Shown here: positions 35,531-46,020 of the stretch, in pieces
Position numbering within the stretch: position 1 is the first letter of the stretch
Layout of the letters: every line of letters begins with the position of its first letter
Origin: Polytrichum commune
Lineage: Eukaryota; Streptophyta; Polytrichopsida; Polytrichales; Polytrichaceae
Direction: 5' to 3'
NCBI GenBank assembly: GCA_950295325.1
Contig: OX485807.1
Span: forward strand, 36,298,440 to 36,362,439
DNA: 64,000 nucleotides
The notes under the pieces: generated by a model
What the model was told of the DNA's origin: nothing
Database searches by the model: none
What the model saw: the letters and a program-made list of their open reading frames with translations, nothing else
Position numbers and translations under genes: made by a program

Positions 35531-38379
35531 AAACACCTCATCTTCATATTCCCTTCATCTGAAAAGCGAGTTGACTGGTCTTCCTCAATACAAATGTGAG
35601 TAAGTTATGTCAAAAAATGAATACATCCAAAACTACTTTTTGCTTGGTTGAGAGGATTGAATGGTGTACATGGGGGCACACAATTGCCAATCATATACCT
35701 TTGCCTCCTTGTAAGCTAATATACTTCTTACATGATCCTTAAATGCATATCATAAAAAGATCCTCAAATATCTTTCTTCGGCATAACCATTCAAGGCTCA
35801 TTGACCTTATTACTAAAGGAGGTCAAAGCTTGGAAGAGCTGTGTTTGTGTCACCCAGACAGTAAGCTTCTGAGGTGCAGGGAGGGTGCAGATTGAGTGTC
35901 AGCTGTGATTTATTGAGCGAGCATTTGTTGAGGCACAAGGCAGTGATACGAGGGGATCGATATATTGAGGTTGGTTTTGTTCTGATTCCTCTTGGTCATA
36001 CATGTTGAGATAGGCCATGAAAGTGAATAGCCTGACCTAGAGCAGTGTTCTTTGGTTTTGATTTGGATGATGAGAGGGTCCAATGTGGAACTTATACACG
36101 CTATACTTAAGCATATACACACTTAATACAACTTGCAGATAAGTATCTCAAAAAAGGACTGAAGTATCGTTGATGTCGAGTTTATGTTAACAAGGCCTGT
36201 GTTGTATAGGTGTTCACATTCAAGGTATTAGATTTCTCAACCTGCAGTGTTGGGCGGTTTTGCAGAGGTGGTTTATCCTGTGCGGTCCATCCCATATTTT
36301 AAGATCCTGTGTTTTAAGAGAGACAAGTATGCACCTGGATACTGATTAGTCTTCAATAGCTATGTCTTGCCCACAGGAACAAATTGTGCACATCAATTGC
36401 ATCTTTTTCAAATTGGGGAAGGCAACCTGTGGCAGGTTGTAAAGCATGTGTAATTTGGGCACTAGAAGGTTGGCAGGTTGCAATCCACAGAGGCAATCTA
36501 AGGTTTGTTGCATTTGCAAAATTCTGTACACATTGCTGGATCATGGAACGGAATTTATTGGCAATGGGGCTGATGACAGAATGCAATTGTCAGACTCATC
36601 CATTGTGCTACTGATAACATCAATTTATTTTCATGTTATGCACTTTGGTTGGAGAGTGTGTGAGGGCAACTGAAGAAAATGTCTGTTGGATTGCCATGGA
36701 CTATAGCTGCTTCACATGGTTTGCACATCCGTTTGTATCTTAGCTCAATGATAAATAGATCCCCTTGCTTTGTACAAAAATTAAGTATACACTATTCTGA
36801 AGTTATGTAGCTTGTTGAGAACTTATGAAGTATGACATTTTTAAAGACCGCGCACCAACTTATGTGGTAAGTGTTTCCTCTAGTGCATAATATTTATGTG
36901 CAGTGTGCCTGAACAGCGGTCTTTAAATCCATATCCTTGAAATCTGTGGCAAGGAGTTCAGCTATTGATTACTGATAAAAGTGTGCCAGAATACTTATTA
37001 CAAACTCTTGAAATTGCAATGTGCTATTGAGTATCAAAGCTAAAAGGAGTCAAATTTGGCCTGATATACGCTACCTTGACGCACATGGCTGTGTGAGTAA
37101 GGGTGGGTAACTTCAAGGTGAAGTCCACCTTCACGATGAGAGATTGGTGAAAGACCTTCATTTTATTTTTATTAAAGAAGTTTAGGACCCATTTATTTCG
37201 AAATTGAAGGATTTCAGATGAGCAGGATAGGTTGGTGGGTGGGTCATGGAGCTCTTGCATGTAAGCCGCCAATGCAACGCAGAAGACTCCAGAAGCTGGA
37301 TAGATTCCAGGCAGAGATCATACATCGCTTGTTCAGAATTGCTGATATGTTTCACAAAGAATGTTCAAAGATTTGCAATTTTTCAATTTACTGACCGATC
37401 GCTATCTTGATATTTTGAGGTAGCAACGGTGTCCCAAGCTCAACTTCAATTTAAATGAAAAGTGGAGGGGGGATTTTCTGTCCATAACTTTTGTTGCTTG
37501 GGCCCGACCTTCAAATATTTGATTGCTCGGTATCATTATGTTCGGTCCAATAAGGACCAGCTTGAAAAATCAGTACGACCTTTCTCTCAACCCAATCTCT
37601 CACATGGACCGAGTTGTACTCATCCATCAACCATCTGTATCGTTGGTTCGTTTAAGGTTACATCTCTTCACTGCACAATCACCAGTCCTAAAATTGGGTC
37701 CTGTTACTTTCATGTGCAAATGCCCCCGCATAAAGTTAATAAAAGTGGGCAGCATCGACGGTTTTGCATATGAATTGGACCATTGCCCGGCTAGGCTACT
37801 CTATACCGTCGTGTAGGCTTAGCCCCTTGAAATCAACCGAAGGTCATTGCACATGATTGCCCCAACAGTTCGCTACGTAGACCAACAGTAATCTTCCATT
37901 GACAATCTTGGCATATTTTTCATTTGCAGTTACAGCATAGTGTTGAATTCGAATTTCTTAAAAATAGAGAATGCAACCAGATATACATTTAGTTTAGATT
38001 TACACTGCACAAGTAACAGCCGTCCTACTAGACAAACATATCCATATACTCATGTGGCATTAATGAAAATTGATTATAAGTTTGCAATTGGGTATGACCC
38101 ATTCTCTTTGATATTTCTAAATTGTCGCCGCTGAATGAGGTACTCTTAGGTCTCAACCTTGCCATCACTGTGTAGTAAGTCCGTACAACTTGTGCTTGCA
38201 ATACGGCCAATTCCGGTAGCCGATGCAGCTGCATCCAAGCACAACACAGATTGTTGATATAAATTCGTATAATCTGCCACCATTAAATTCTAGCAAACAA
38301 ATCAAAGGAGACAATGGCCACTCATGTGCTGATACCAAAATCAATTTGGCTCACCTGAGATTGATTGTCAACCCATCGG
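35531..38379. other. Downstream flank of PEX1, no gene seen
   Basis: 3' flank of PEX1 and AT-rich spacer. Apart from the inverted family D fragment at about 36350-36430 (possibly extending to 36590 as a degraded frame on the minus strand), no conserved structure was recognised. Short frames overlap on both strands. Confidence 0.45.
36350..36430 (-). repeat. Family D fragment, inverted, downstream of PEX1
   Basis: The minus strand can be translated FPNLKKMQLMCTICSCG, matching the peptide-level pattern of the copies at 38890 (INLKKVQLWCTISTCGG) and 39475 (ANLKTAQLMCTICTYEG). At DNA level it shares the block CAAATTGTGCACATCA. The orientation is antisense to PEX1, as for the copies beside RanBP1 and TypA. 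Confidence 0.65.
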
Positions 38380-39860
38380 AGGAAGACCATCTATATCAAA
38401 TAATATACACTATTTGCGAAGATTCTCATCTTGTGTACTTAAAAATAATGGTCAACTCTAGCTCTCTAGGTTTTGATGTCATGGTCTATTTTGGCAGACA
38501 TCCTACATCGCGCTTTGCTCACTAGCTCCTCGTATAAATCAGGGGGAAGTTCATCCAACCACCCAAGGAAATGAAATGCCGCAATCCTGCACAAGAAGAA
38601 ACCACTCAGACATGACACCCTTCAAATCACCTCTCCCCTTGGTGGATAGTCCATCAGCACGGTATTTCCATCAAAATAAAAATCTAGACGTCACACATCT
38701 GAGCTCTCATCTTGAAATTATCCACACAGCCACAAGGCTTCAGAATAGCGTATATCAGGTCATATTTTAGACCCTTTCATCATTGAGCTCAGCATATTGC
38801 AAATTCATAAGACAATCTACAGGCTATCTTCATAGAGACATGAACCACAATGGGATAAGTCCAGAAATATATGACGATCCTATGATTATCTCCATCAATT
38901 TGAAAAAGGTGCAACTCTGGTGCACAATTTCTACCTGTGGAGGAGAACTTCCTATCACGCCATCTCATACTATACTGGCATTAGATGTCCGGCTTGTAAT
39001 CAGTACTTTTGACCCACACATCTAAAGTATTCAGAACAATGATCAATACAATATCCATCAGTGTTAAGACCCTTAATGCAAATCTTCAGTCCACCATTCT
39101 GGACTCACATCTGCTCTATCAGATAGTTATATACACTGTGATATGTTCCACATGAGCCTACTCTAAGGAAACATTTGATCACTTCACAGCTTCAATTCTC
39201 AGCTCTCACCAGTTTATCTTCCACAAAAGCTAAATAGCTTCAGAATAGCGTATATTGGATCACAACGGATCCATTCATCATTGAGCTCAACAACCCATCT
39301 ACGTTTAATATCACATCAACTGACCAAAGAACATGATGCTCTCCAGTCAACTCGCCACTGTTCAACTATTTGAACAAATCAATGTTCAAAGCGAAACACC
39401 TAAGTACAAATAGTGAAACACAACAGTGTACGCATAATCGAAGTGTCTCACGGGCTTCTACAGAATGTCTCCGCCAATTTGAAAACGGCGCAACTGATGT
39501 GCACAATTTGTACCTATGAGGGAAGAATGAATTTTGCACCATCTCATACTAAACTGGAACGAAAGTCTCCAGCCTGTAATCAGTATGCTGGTGCCAGTAG
39601 GGGAAAAAAAGTGAACCGTACAAAACAGAGCACACTCGCAGGACAAGTGTGAAGAAACCAGTTCAAGCAGGTTTACTATTTCCGCCAGGAAAACCACATA
39701 TCGACTCAAGGCCCTACAAGGCTGTAATCAAATCCTAAACCCCTAAACCCATACTCAGATTCTTGAACATAGCCCTCATCTGTAAGTTCTCCACAAAGCA
39801 TGTGTGCTTCAGAATAGCGTATATCGAGTCCACATCGGACTCTTTCATCATCGAGCTTAA
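38380..39860 (+). repeat. Family D tandem-like array downstream of TypA
   Basis: CTTCAGAATAGCGTATAT occurs at 38738, 39238 and 39807. Each copy is preceded by a CCACA block and followed by a GACTC/TTTCATCAT.GAGCT block. The GTGCAACT..(G)TGCACAATTT block occurs at about 38905 and 39485, and each is followed by CCATCTCATACTA and CTGTAATCAGTA. Unit spacing is 500-580 bp. The array runs to within about 100 bp of the TypA stop codon, so it may contribute to its 3' untranslated region. Confidence 0.75.
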
Positions 39861-39957
39861 AACAAAGCAGCCAACCCAGAACCAGACCAACCATTTTGAT
39901 GTGAATTATTTACCAACAAATGAAGTGTAGGAAAAAAGAAAGACATACCCTAACTGC

Positions 39958-41979
39958 CTATTCCTTCTTCACACGTTTCACTGCCTTCCGCCTGGATGAA
40001 TCCAAGATGCTCTTCCGCAGCCTAATGACTTTTGGGGTCACTTCGATGATTTCATCACCCGCCACATACCCAATGGCTTCTTCCAAATTGATCAGCCTCG
40101 GCGGTGAGAGCTTCACATTCTCGTCCTTCCCTGCAGTCCTTATATTGTTCAGCTCCTTCGTTCGCACAGGGTTAATCTCCAGATCGGTCTCCCTAGTATG
40201 TTCACCTACAATCATACCATCGTAGGTTTCCATCCCCGGTTTTACAAACAGAATGCCTCTGGCCTCCAATCCCATGAGAGCATGAGCGGTGATGGCACCA
40301 GAAGCCATCGATACAAGCACACCTTTCCTCACATTACCAAGGGGGCCTCGGTACTTCCCATAGGTCAGAAAAGCTCTATGCATAAACCCCGTTCCGTGTG
40401 TATCAGTGGAAAAAACACTTCGGTAACCAACCAAACCCCTCGAAGGACATGTGAAGGATAGCCTAGTCCGCCCCACACTCTCGGGACAAGGACCCATGTC
40501 CAGAAACTCGGCCCTACGATGTGACAGGGCTTCAATCACAAGGCCTGCATGTTCTTCGTTCACTTCAATCACCACTTCCTCTATTGGCTCCAGTTTCTTT
40601 CCATTCTCCTCCTTGTACAGAACAGCTGGGGGTGAAACAGAAAGCTCAAAACCCTCTCTCCGCATGTTCTCCAAAAGAATTCCCAGCTGAAGCTCCCCGC
40701 GCCCTTGAACTTCATAGGCATCCTGCCTGGGTGTGGGAATCACAGCGATGGACAGATTGCTCATAGCCTCCGCAAGCAACCTCTCTCCAATCTTAGGTCC
40801 AGTAAGCTGGTTTCCATCACGACCTCCCAAGGGCGAATCATTCACACTAAAGGTCATGGATAGAGTGGGTGGGTCCATTGCTGCTGCTGGAAGAGCTTCA
40901 ATCACATCCACAGATGCAACTGTATGGCCAATGGATGGTTGAGAAACCCCAGCTATAGAAACGATGTCTCCAGCACCCGCATTGTCAACCAATACGCTAG
41001 TCATGCCGTTCTTCTTCATGAGTTTGATCACTTTGCCTTCATCAAATGGCACCGAGGCTGATGTCCCATCTGTTACCCTTAACCCGTGTATTCTGTCACC
41101 AACTCGAACAATGCCGGAAGCTATCCGCCCTGTAATTATACGCCCTAGGTACACATCATGCTCCATCATCGAGATCAACATCCGGAACGGAGTTGACAAG
41201 TCACCCTTAGGAGCAGGGATGTGATCCACGATGGTATCCATAAGGGGAGCCATGCTACGGACAAACCCCTCACCTTCACCTTTCGTGTAAGTTTTGGAAA
41301 CCCATCCTTCTCTTGCTGAGGCGTATAGCACGGGAAACTCCAGCTGCGCATCTGTCGCTCCTAGATTTGCAAACAAGTCGAAGATCAAACTCTCCACCTC
41401 CCCACACCGCTGTTCGGTTACCGAGGGCCGGTCCACTTTGTTTAACAACAAAATGGGCCTGATGCCAAGGTTGAGGGATTTCGCCACCACAAACTTGGTC
41501 TGTGCCAACGGACCCTCGCCTGCATCCACAACGAGAACAGCTCCTTCCACCATCCCAACCACACGTTCCACTTCACCTCCGAAGTCCGCATGGCCAGGTG
41601 TGTCCACCACGTTCAGTTGCATACCCTTCCATGCCATGGAAGTGTATTTGGATGCTATGGTGATGCCCCGTTCACGCTCCAATGTGATGGAGTCCATGGC
41701 TCGGTCTCGTGGGACATTAGCCCCGCACTCACGTAGTATCCTGTCCAGCAGAGTTGTTTTCCCATGATCGACATGAGCTATGATGGCCACGTTCCGGATC
41801 TGCGATGGCTCCAACACCACCTCTGCCTTCTCCTCCGGTGCTAAGGCCGCACCGGATGCAAACCTCCTCACCGCCTCATTTGAGGTTGCGCTTCGATGCC
41901 ACCATCCACTCTGCAGCTGCCGGCACCATCCGGTGCCCAGATTTGCCGCCCTCCGCATCGTGTTGGATGCGGAATACAT
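39958..41979 (-). CDS. typA: TypA/BipA translational GTPase, organelle-targeted, intronless, 673 aa
   Basis: Ribosome-associated GTPase of the elongation factor family; bacterial BipA/TypA helps 50S assembly and stress growth, and plant copies work in plastids or mitochondria. The open frame runs 20 codons further upstream but begins with TTG, so I start at ATG 41979. The first about 45 residues (MYSASNTMRRAANLG onward) are Arg/Ser-rich with few acidic residues, like a mitochondrial presequence. GTPase motifs: HVDHGKT (69-75), ERGITI, DTPGHADF, NKVDRP and SAREG. The C-terminal BipA signature includes QGRGELQLGILLENMRREG, PSRGLVGYRS and the family-specific end with LSPPRLINLEEAIGYV. The gene is intronless, whereas the Arabidopsis organellar homologues are intron-rich as I remember them. 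Mitochondrial rather than plastid targeting is inference. Confidence 0.94.
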   Translation of the reverse strand: MYSASNTMRRAANLGTGWCRQLQSGWWHRSATSNEAVRRFASGAALAPEEKAEVVLEPSQIRNVAIIAHVDHGKTTLLDRILRECGANVPRDRAMDSITLERERGITIASKYTSMAWKGMQLNVVDTPGHADFGGEVERVVGMVEGAVLVVDAGEGPLAQTKFVVAKSLNLGIRPILLLNKVDRPSVTEQRCGEVESLIFDLFANLGATDAQLEFPVLYASAREGWVSKTYTKGEGEGFVRSMAPLMDTIVDHIPAPKGDLSTPFRMLISMMEHDVYLGRIITGRIASGIVRVGDRIHGLRVTDGTSASVPFDEGKVIKLMKKNGMTSVLVDNAGAGDIVSIAGVSQPSIGHTVASVDVIEALPAAAMDPPTLSMTFSVNDSPLGGRDGNQLTGPKIGERLLAEAMSNLSIAVIPTPRQDAYEVQGRGELQLGILLENMRREGFELSVSPPAVLYKEENGKKLEPIEEVVIEVNEEHAGLVIEALSHRRAEFLDMGPCPESVGRTRLSFTCPSRGLVGYRSVFSTDTHGTGFMHRAFLTYGKYRGPLGNVRKGVLVSMASGAITAHALMGLEARGILFVKPGMETYDGMIVGEHTRETDLEINPVRTKELNNIRTAGKDENVKLSPPRLINLEEAIGYVAGDEIIEVTPKVIRLRKSILDSSRRKAVKRVKKE

Positions 41980-42244
41980 CTCTACACTCTCATCTCTGAA
42001 CTCTCCAACCCTCACCTGCCCGCTCCCTTCGAGGCTCAAAAGCCTCTGACCTAATGTTGAGCAACCCTAACACATCTCTTCGTGAAGGTAAAACGTTGAA
42101 GAGAATTCAGAAGGACGCGAAGCTCCGGGTCTCCAAGGTCGGAAACCTCGCCTAAAGGAGCTTCCGAGTCTGATTCGCAACGGAATCGAATCGAGAAGCA
42201 ATGTCCATGAGTGGCATCGGCTCCGAGCACCACCCTGAGCTCCA

Positions 42245-42300
42245 CTAAACCCTGAACCCTAACAATCCTTGGCCAGCAACCCTAGAGCTTTAAACCCTAA
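42245..42300 (-). promoter_or_regulatory. Telo-box cluster upstream of TypA
   Basis: Plus-strand CTAAACCCTGAACCCTAAC (42245-42263) and TAAACCCTAA (42291-42300), 270-320 bp before the TypA ATG. They resemble the telo-box near RanBP1 and those in the PEX1/ATG6 arms. A role in transcription is inferred from position only. Confidence 0.45.
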
Positions 42301-42339
42301 AAGTGCTCTGTGCTATCCGATTAGGTCAGCCACGTAAGG

Positions 42340-43060
42340 TTAGCGGGCCTACTTCGGTTATGATACTCGTCTTATTCGGACACCTAAGGTTGAGGCATCT
42401 ATAACCGATAAAATAAGAGAGTTTGCATCTGTGTAGGAGGAGTGATAGCATGGAATTCTTTTTCTTGCAAAGAGAAACATATAATGCCAAACAAAAATCA
42501 TGAATTGTTATAAATTTCGAGGCGGCAGTTTAGGGTAACATATAAGCCTAGTTGGTCTACATGTTAACTTATAAATAACCACTCATCTAAATGCTAACCC
42601 TTGGCTACGATAGTGTCAAAACTCTTATGGGAGTAATCAATCACAAGTTGCCATCACATAAATTTTAACTCCATTTGTCTAGAAAATGTATATCTCATCC
42701 ATGTCGGCATTACATGACCCCGGTGAGCGGTTAAATGAACCTAGTCAATTATGGATGTCTCAACCTTATAATTAAGTGAATGTGTCGATGTAACAACGCG
42801 CACCAAAAAGACATCGTGTGTTTGAAGAGATTAAGCTTGTTGGAGCACATGCTCAAAACCTGTTAATTCTTCTAGGTTTAGTAGTCATTGTAATTGGGGG
42901 GACTTATACATATGACCGTTTAATAGAAAAGAGATGATCTTCACTTTGACAACGTATGTGATATTCATATGGGCACAACTCTAGATTGGCAAATCATCTG
43001 GTACTAATCTTGTGTTTCGTATCCTACGAGAAGTGGGTGCAAAATTAAGATTGTTCATTT
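42340..43060 (+). repeat. Family A copy upstream of TypA
   Basis: The left end GGGCCTACTTCGG is at 42345-42357, then CGTCTTATTCGGACACCTA. Central blocks are CACCAAAAAGACAT (about 42802), TTCTAGGTTTAGTAGTCA and GATCTTCACTTTGAC. The right block is TTGTGTTTCGTATCCTACGA and GAAGTGGGTGCA. It is longer than the intronic copies because of internal insertions. Confidence 0.6.
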
Positions 43061-44054
43061 AGGATCCGCTATCTTGTTCCTCGCAAGCTCAACTTTGCAA
43101 TATGAGGACCAAGGATTGGTGGTAGCCATGTAAGTTGAAAGTCAAATGTTGAGATCCTTGCACTTTTGGTTTTTTTTTAAATTAGGACTCATGATTAGTA
43201 TCAAAGACACCGAATTAGTCTAAAGAGATTAAGTTGGGATGAAACAACTAAACATTTATAAGGGTTGGGCTTTCACTAGACATGTAACATGGTTGCTGCA
43301 AATTCTAATGTCAATAGAGGTGTTATTTATTGATATCATGGAGACTTTTAGTCACAACAAAAACAACATCATAGTAATACATTTGAGCTTGTGCAAATAT
43401 ATAACATACTTGGGACAAAGGTTCCCATCTTCAAATGCGACATGCATGGATGCCAAAGACCCCGAAGATAAATTGGATACCTCCACGTACATCAACACAA
43501 TCCCATCGTCCATCTTTTTCCATACATTGATTGTTTCACCCTAAAACTAACATCATAGAATCGTGTCATGAGATAGACAGTACTAAAACCAACACCTCGT
43601 CCATAACCAACACCCTAAAGTTTGATCAATGAGGCATATTCATTCTAAGAACGTCCACCACCTCAACATATATCGACGTGTTGGTTTCGAGTCATCTATC
43701 AATAAAACTTTTAACCCTTATAACTATCCCATACAAAATTCAAATAAGACGTACTTAAGTTGAAAGCCATGTCGATCGTTTAAATAATTATTTGAAACAA
43801 TAGTATATATGCTTGACCCTTGGAAATGAATGTTGTAGCTCAATCGACCTTACGTTCTAGTCAAGAGGTTGATACATCGTTGAAAGGGGGGAGCGTGTAG
43901 ATTCTAGAGGAAGCCCCTTGGTAGATGGATCCACGAGAATCTGGCCTCAACTAAGGGAGTGACCTAAGAAAGGAAGTGATCCTCGTTCTTGCCTCAACAC
44001 ACTACTTATTCTCAAATAACCTATGGTTGGCGTGTCTTCTTTGCTCATCACACA

Positions 44055-44530
44055 AAACTCCATTTTACAACACATGTGAATTGAAAGCCCACTAACGTTT
44101 AGCGCAATCCCACGAGTCTAAGTTAAGGGCATGTTTTTACTACTACCCCCTCAACAAGTGTTACGAAACAAAACTTTTATCACATACACAAAGAGATTAC
44201 TTGCACGCCTTCTTTCTGACAACCTAAAATTAACAGCCCACCCACACTTACTGGTGCAAGCTATCAGCGAACAACTCCTACAAGCACGGGCCACTTTTAG
44301 AGTTGGTTTAGCCAGTGAGAACCAGTGGATGTAACTAGTGCTGGTACTTGTCGTTCACCGGTGACGCGCACCAGTAAGTATGGGTGGACTATAAGCCACA
44401 CAAAACCTCTTTCTTTAACCCCGTGTGGATTGAAAGTCCGCTAATGTTTAGTGTGATCCCACCACTATAAGATAGAGGACATCGTTGTTTTCATTATTAC
44501 CCCTTTCGGTAGGTGTTGCAAACCCAAAGG
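44055..44530. repeat. Direct repeats of about 110-130 bp flanking a palindromic element
   Basis: Segments 44055-44175 and 44398-44530 share, in order, TGTGAATTGAAAGCCC/TGTGGATTGAAAGTCC, CTAA.GTTTAG.G, ATCCCAC, ACTA.TACCCC and GTGTT.C.AA. Between them sits the hairpin element at 44235-44390. Confidence 0.55.
44235..44390. mobile_element. Short palindromic MITE-like element (about 156 bp)
   Basis: The left end reads CCACCCACACTTACTGGTGC and the reverse complement of the right end reads CCACCCATACTTACTGGTGC, one mismatch in 20. The pairing continues inward imperfectly (GAACAACTCCTACAAGCAC against GAACGACAAGTACCAGCAC), so the element can fold into one long hairpin. It is non-coding. Confidence 0.7.
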
Positions 44531-45869
44531 CTTTCACCATGTACATTGTAGATAGAGAGAGAGATGTGGAAACCTTGTCCACGGATTACTCCATAGTGGG
44601 CCCAAAACAATGATGGTGGGCGGACTTGTACCCCCACTCCACATCACTCTTACTCAAATGTTCTCGAGCGCGGCCAATGGGGGCTCTCCCATTGCGATAA
44701 TCCTTGACGTGGTCTCGATCATACAATCTCACCCATTGTCCGTACTCAAGCTTACAAGTGTGTTTGTTGTGACATGCCAGGTGGACCAAATCCTCATTGC
44801 TCCGGGTTGTAGCCAATGGCGTATGGCGACACTTGTCAATCTTTGGATCGAACTTCATCCTTTATGTCCAAGTTGTTGACCGGCACTTAGGGTATACTTT
44901 GACGTGTTTCACTCGACTCGCTCAAGACTTGGCCTTATTGTAACTTACCCCATGTGGTTTACTTTTGATATGTTCACAATCAAATGTCATAACATTATTC
45001 AATTGCATGGTTATGTTTAACACTTCTATATTTAGTATATGACATGGGCCTTCGCTGTTTTATCTTCATGGGAAGAGAGAAATGAAGAAAATAGGAAGAA
45101 ATGTACACTAGTACAAATAATGAATAATGTCGGTTTGAATAGTACGAATATTGTGAATAGTGTCAGTATTTTCAACGCTTGTGTTGCTATGAATAGTTTC
45201 AAGGAATATTGTGATGAATAGTGGCTCCTGCGAATATTCATGGGATGAACAATAATTCATGCAAATAGTGCAGAGAGTATGATTCCACCCAAATTTCCAA
45301 GTTCGGCCTGAATGTATGAATAATAACGATTATGCATGTTTTGTAAAAGGCGCCGTACAATATAATTGACATACTCCATGGTCATGGAACCAAACCCACA
45401 TGGCTGGAAAATGTTATGGTCACCAAGGAAGTACATAGTGTATTTTTGGGGCGGTCATAGCTTATTTTTATTTAACCTCTCCACTTTGGAAGACATGTGC
45501 TACAAGATGGAAGGAGTGGAAATGCTTCCCAAACTTATTACTCATAAAGAAAGAGTTGTGTCAGTAGATTCTTTAGGGCATCAACATTTTGATTCCTCTT
45601 GATAGAAATGCATCTTTAGTGTCCCTCTCTCCATGACTCTCATTTAGCAAAATAATATACAAGGGTGGCATTCGTACAACTTGTCACCTTCTTTTTATTT
45701 ATTTAAGAAAGTGTGCGTCACTTGCATAACATTACTTATGCAAGTTAGCATGCTCCCTTTTTGAAACGAAAAAGCTTAGTCGGGCTTTACAAATCATGTT
45801 GAGGAAATTCTCTATGCAAACAAAGTTGTCGGATTGAACATCCCCTTTGTTATTTAACAATCATACGGG

Positions 45870-46020
45870 TCTCCCCTTCATTTATGTCAACTATTGAACC
45901 TATAACAATCAACAAATTCTAAGCACATAATTCGATCTTTTCAAAACACATATGTTTTTGGTGTTTGCTCTTAAATCCACATATAGGTGTCCATTTATGA
46001 CGAGTAACCAAATTAGACCC
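45870..46020 (-). repeat. Family A fragment, inverted
   Basis: The reverse complement reads GCGGGTCTAATTTGGTTACT, then ATGGACACCTATATGTGG, AGCAAACACCAAAAACA and GTTATAGGTTCAATAGT, i.e. the left half of family A. It is truncated at its right side. Confidence 0.6.

Noticed and set aside
36353-36673. Several 61-77 codon frames on both strands after PEX1
   Set aside because: They overlap family D sequence and each other; treated as a repeat fragment rather than a gene.
38380-39860. CRISPR-like array
   Set aside because: Units are 500-580 bp, diverged and without short regular spacers; the host is a plant nuclear genome.
39958-42039. A 693-residue version of TypA starting at 42039
   Set aside because: The codon at 42039 is TTG, not ATG. 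The extra 20 residues are rich in acidic residues, unlike a presequence, so the ATG at 41979 is preferred.
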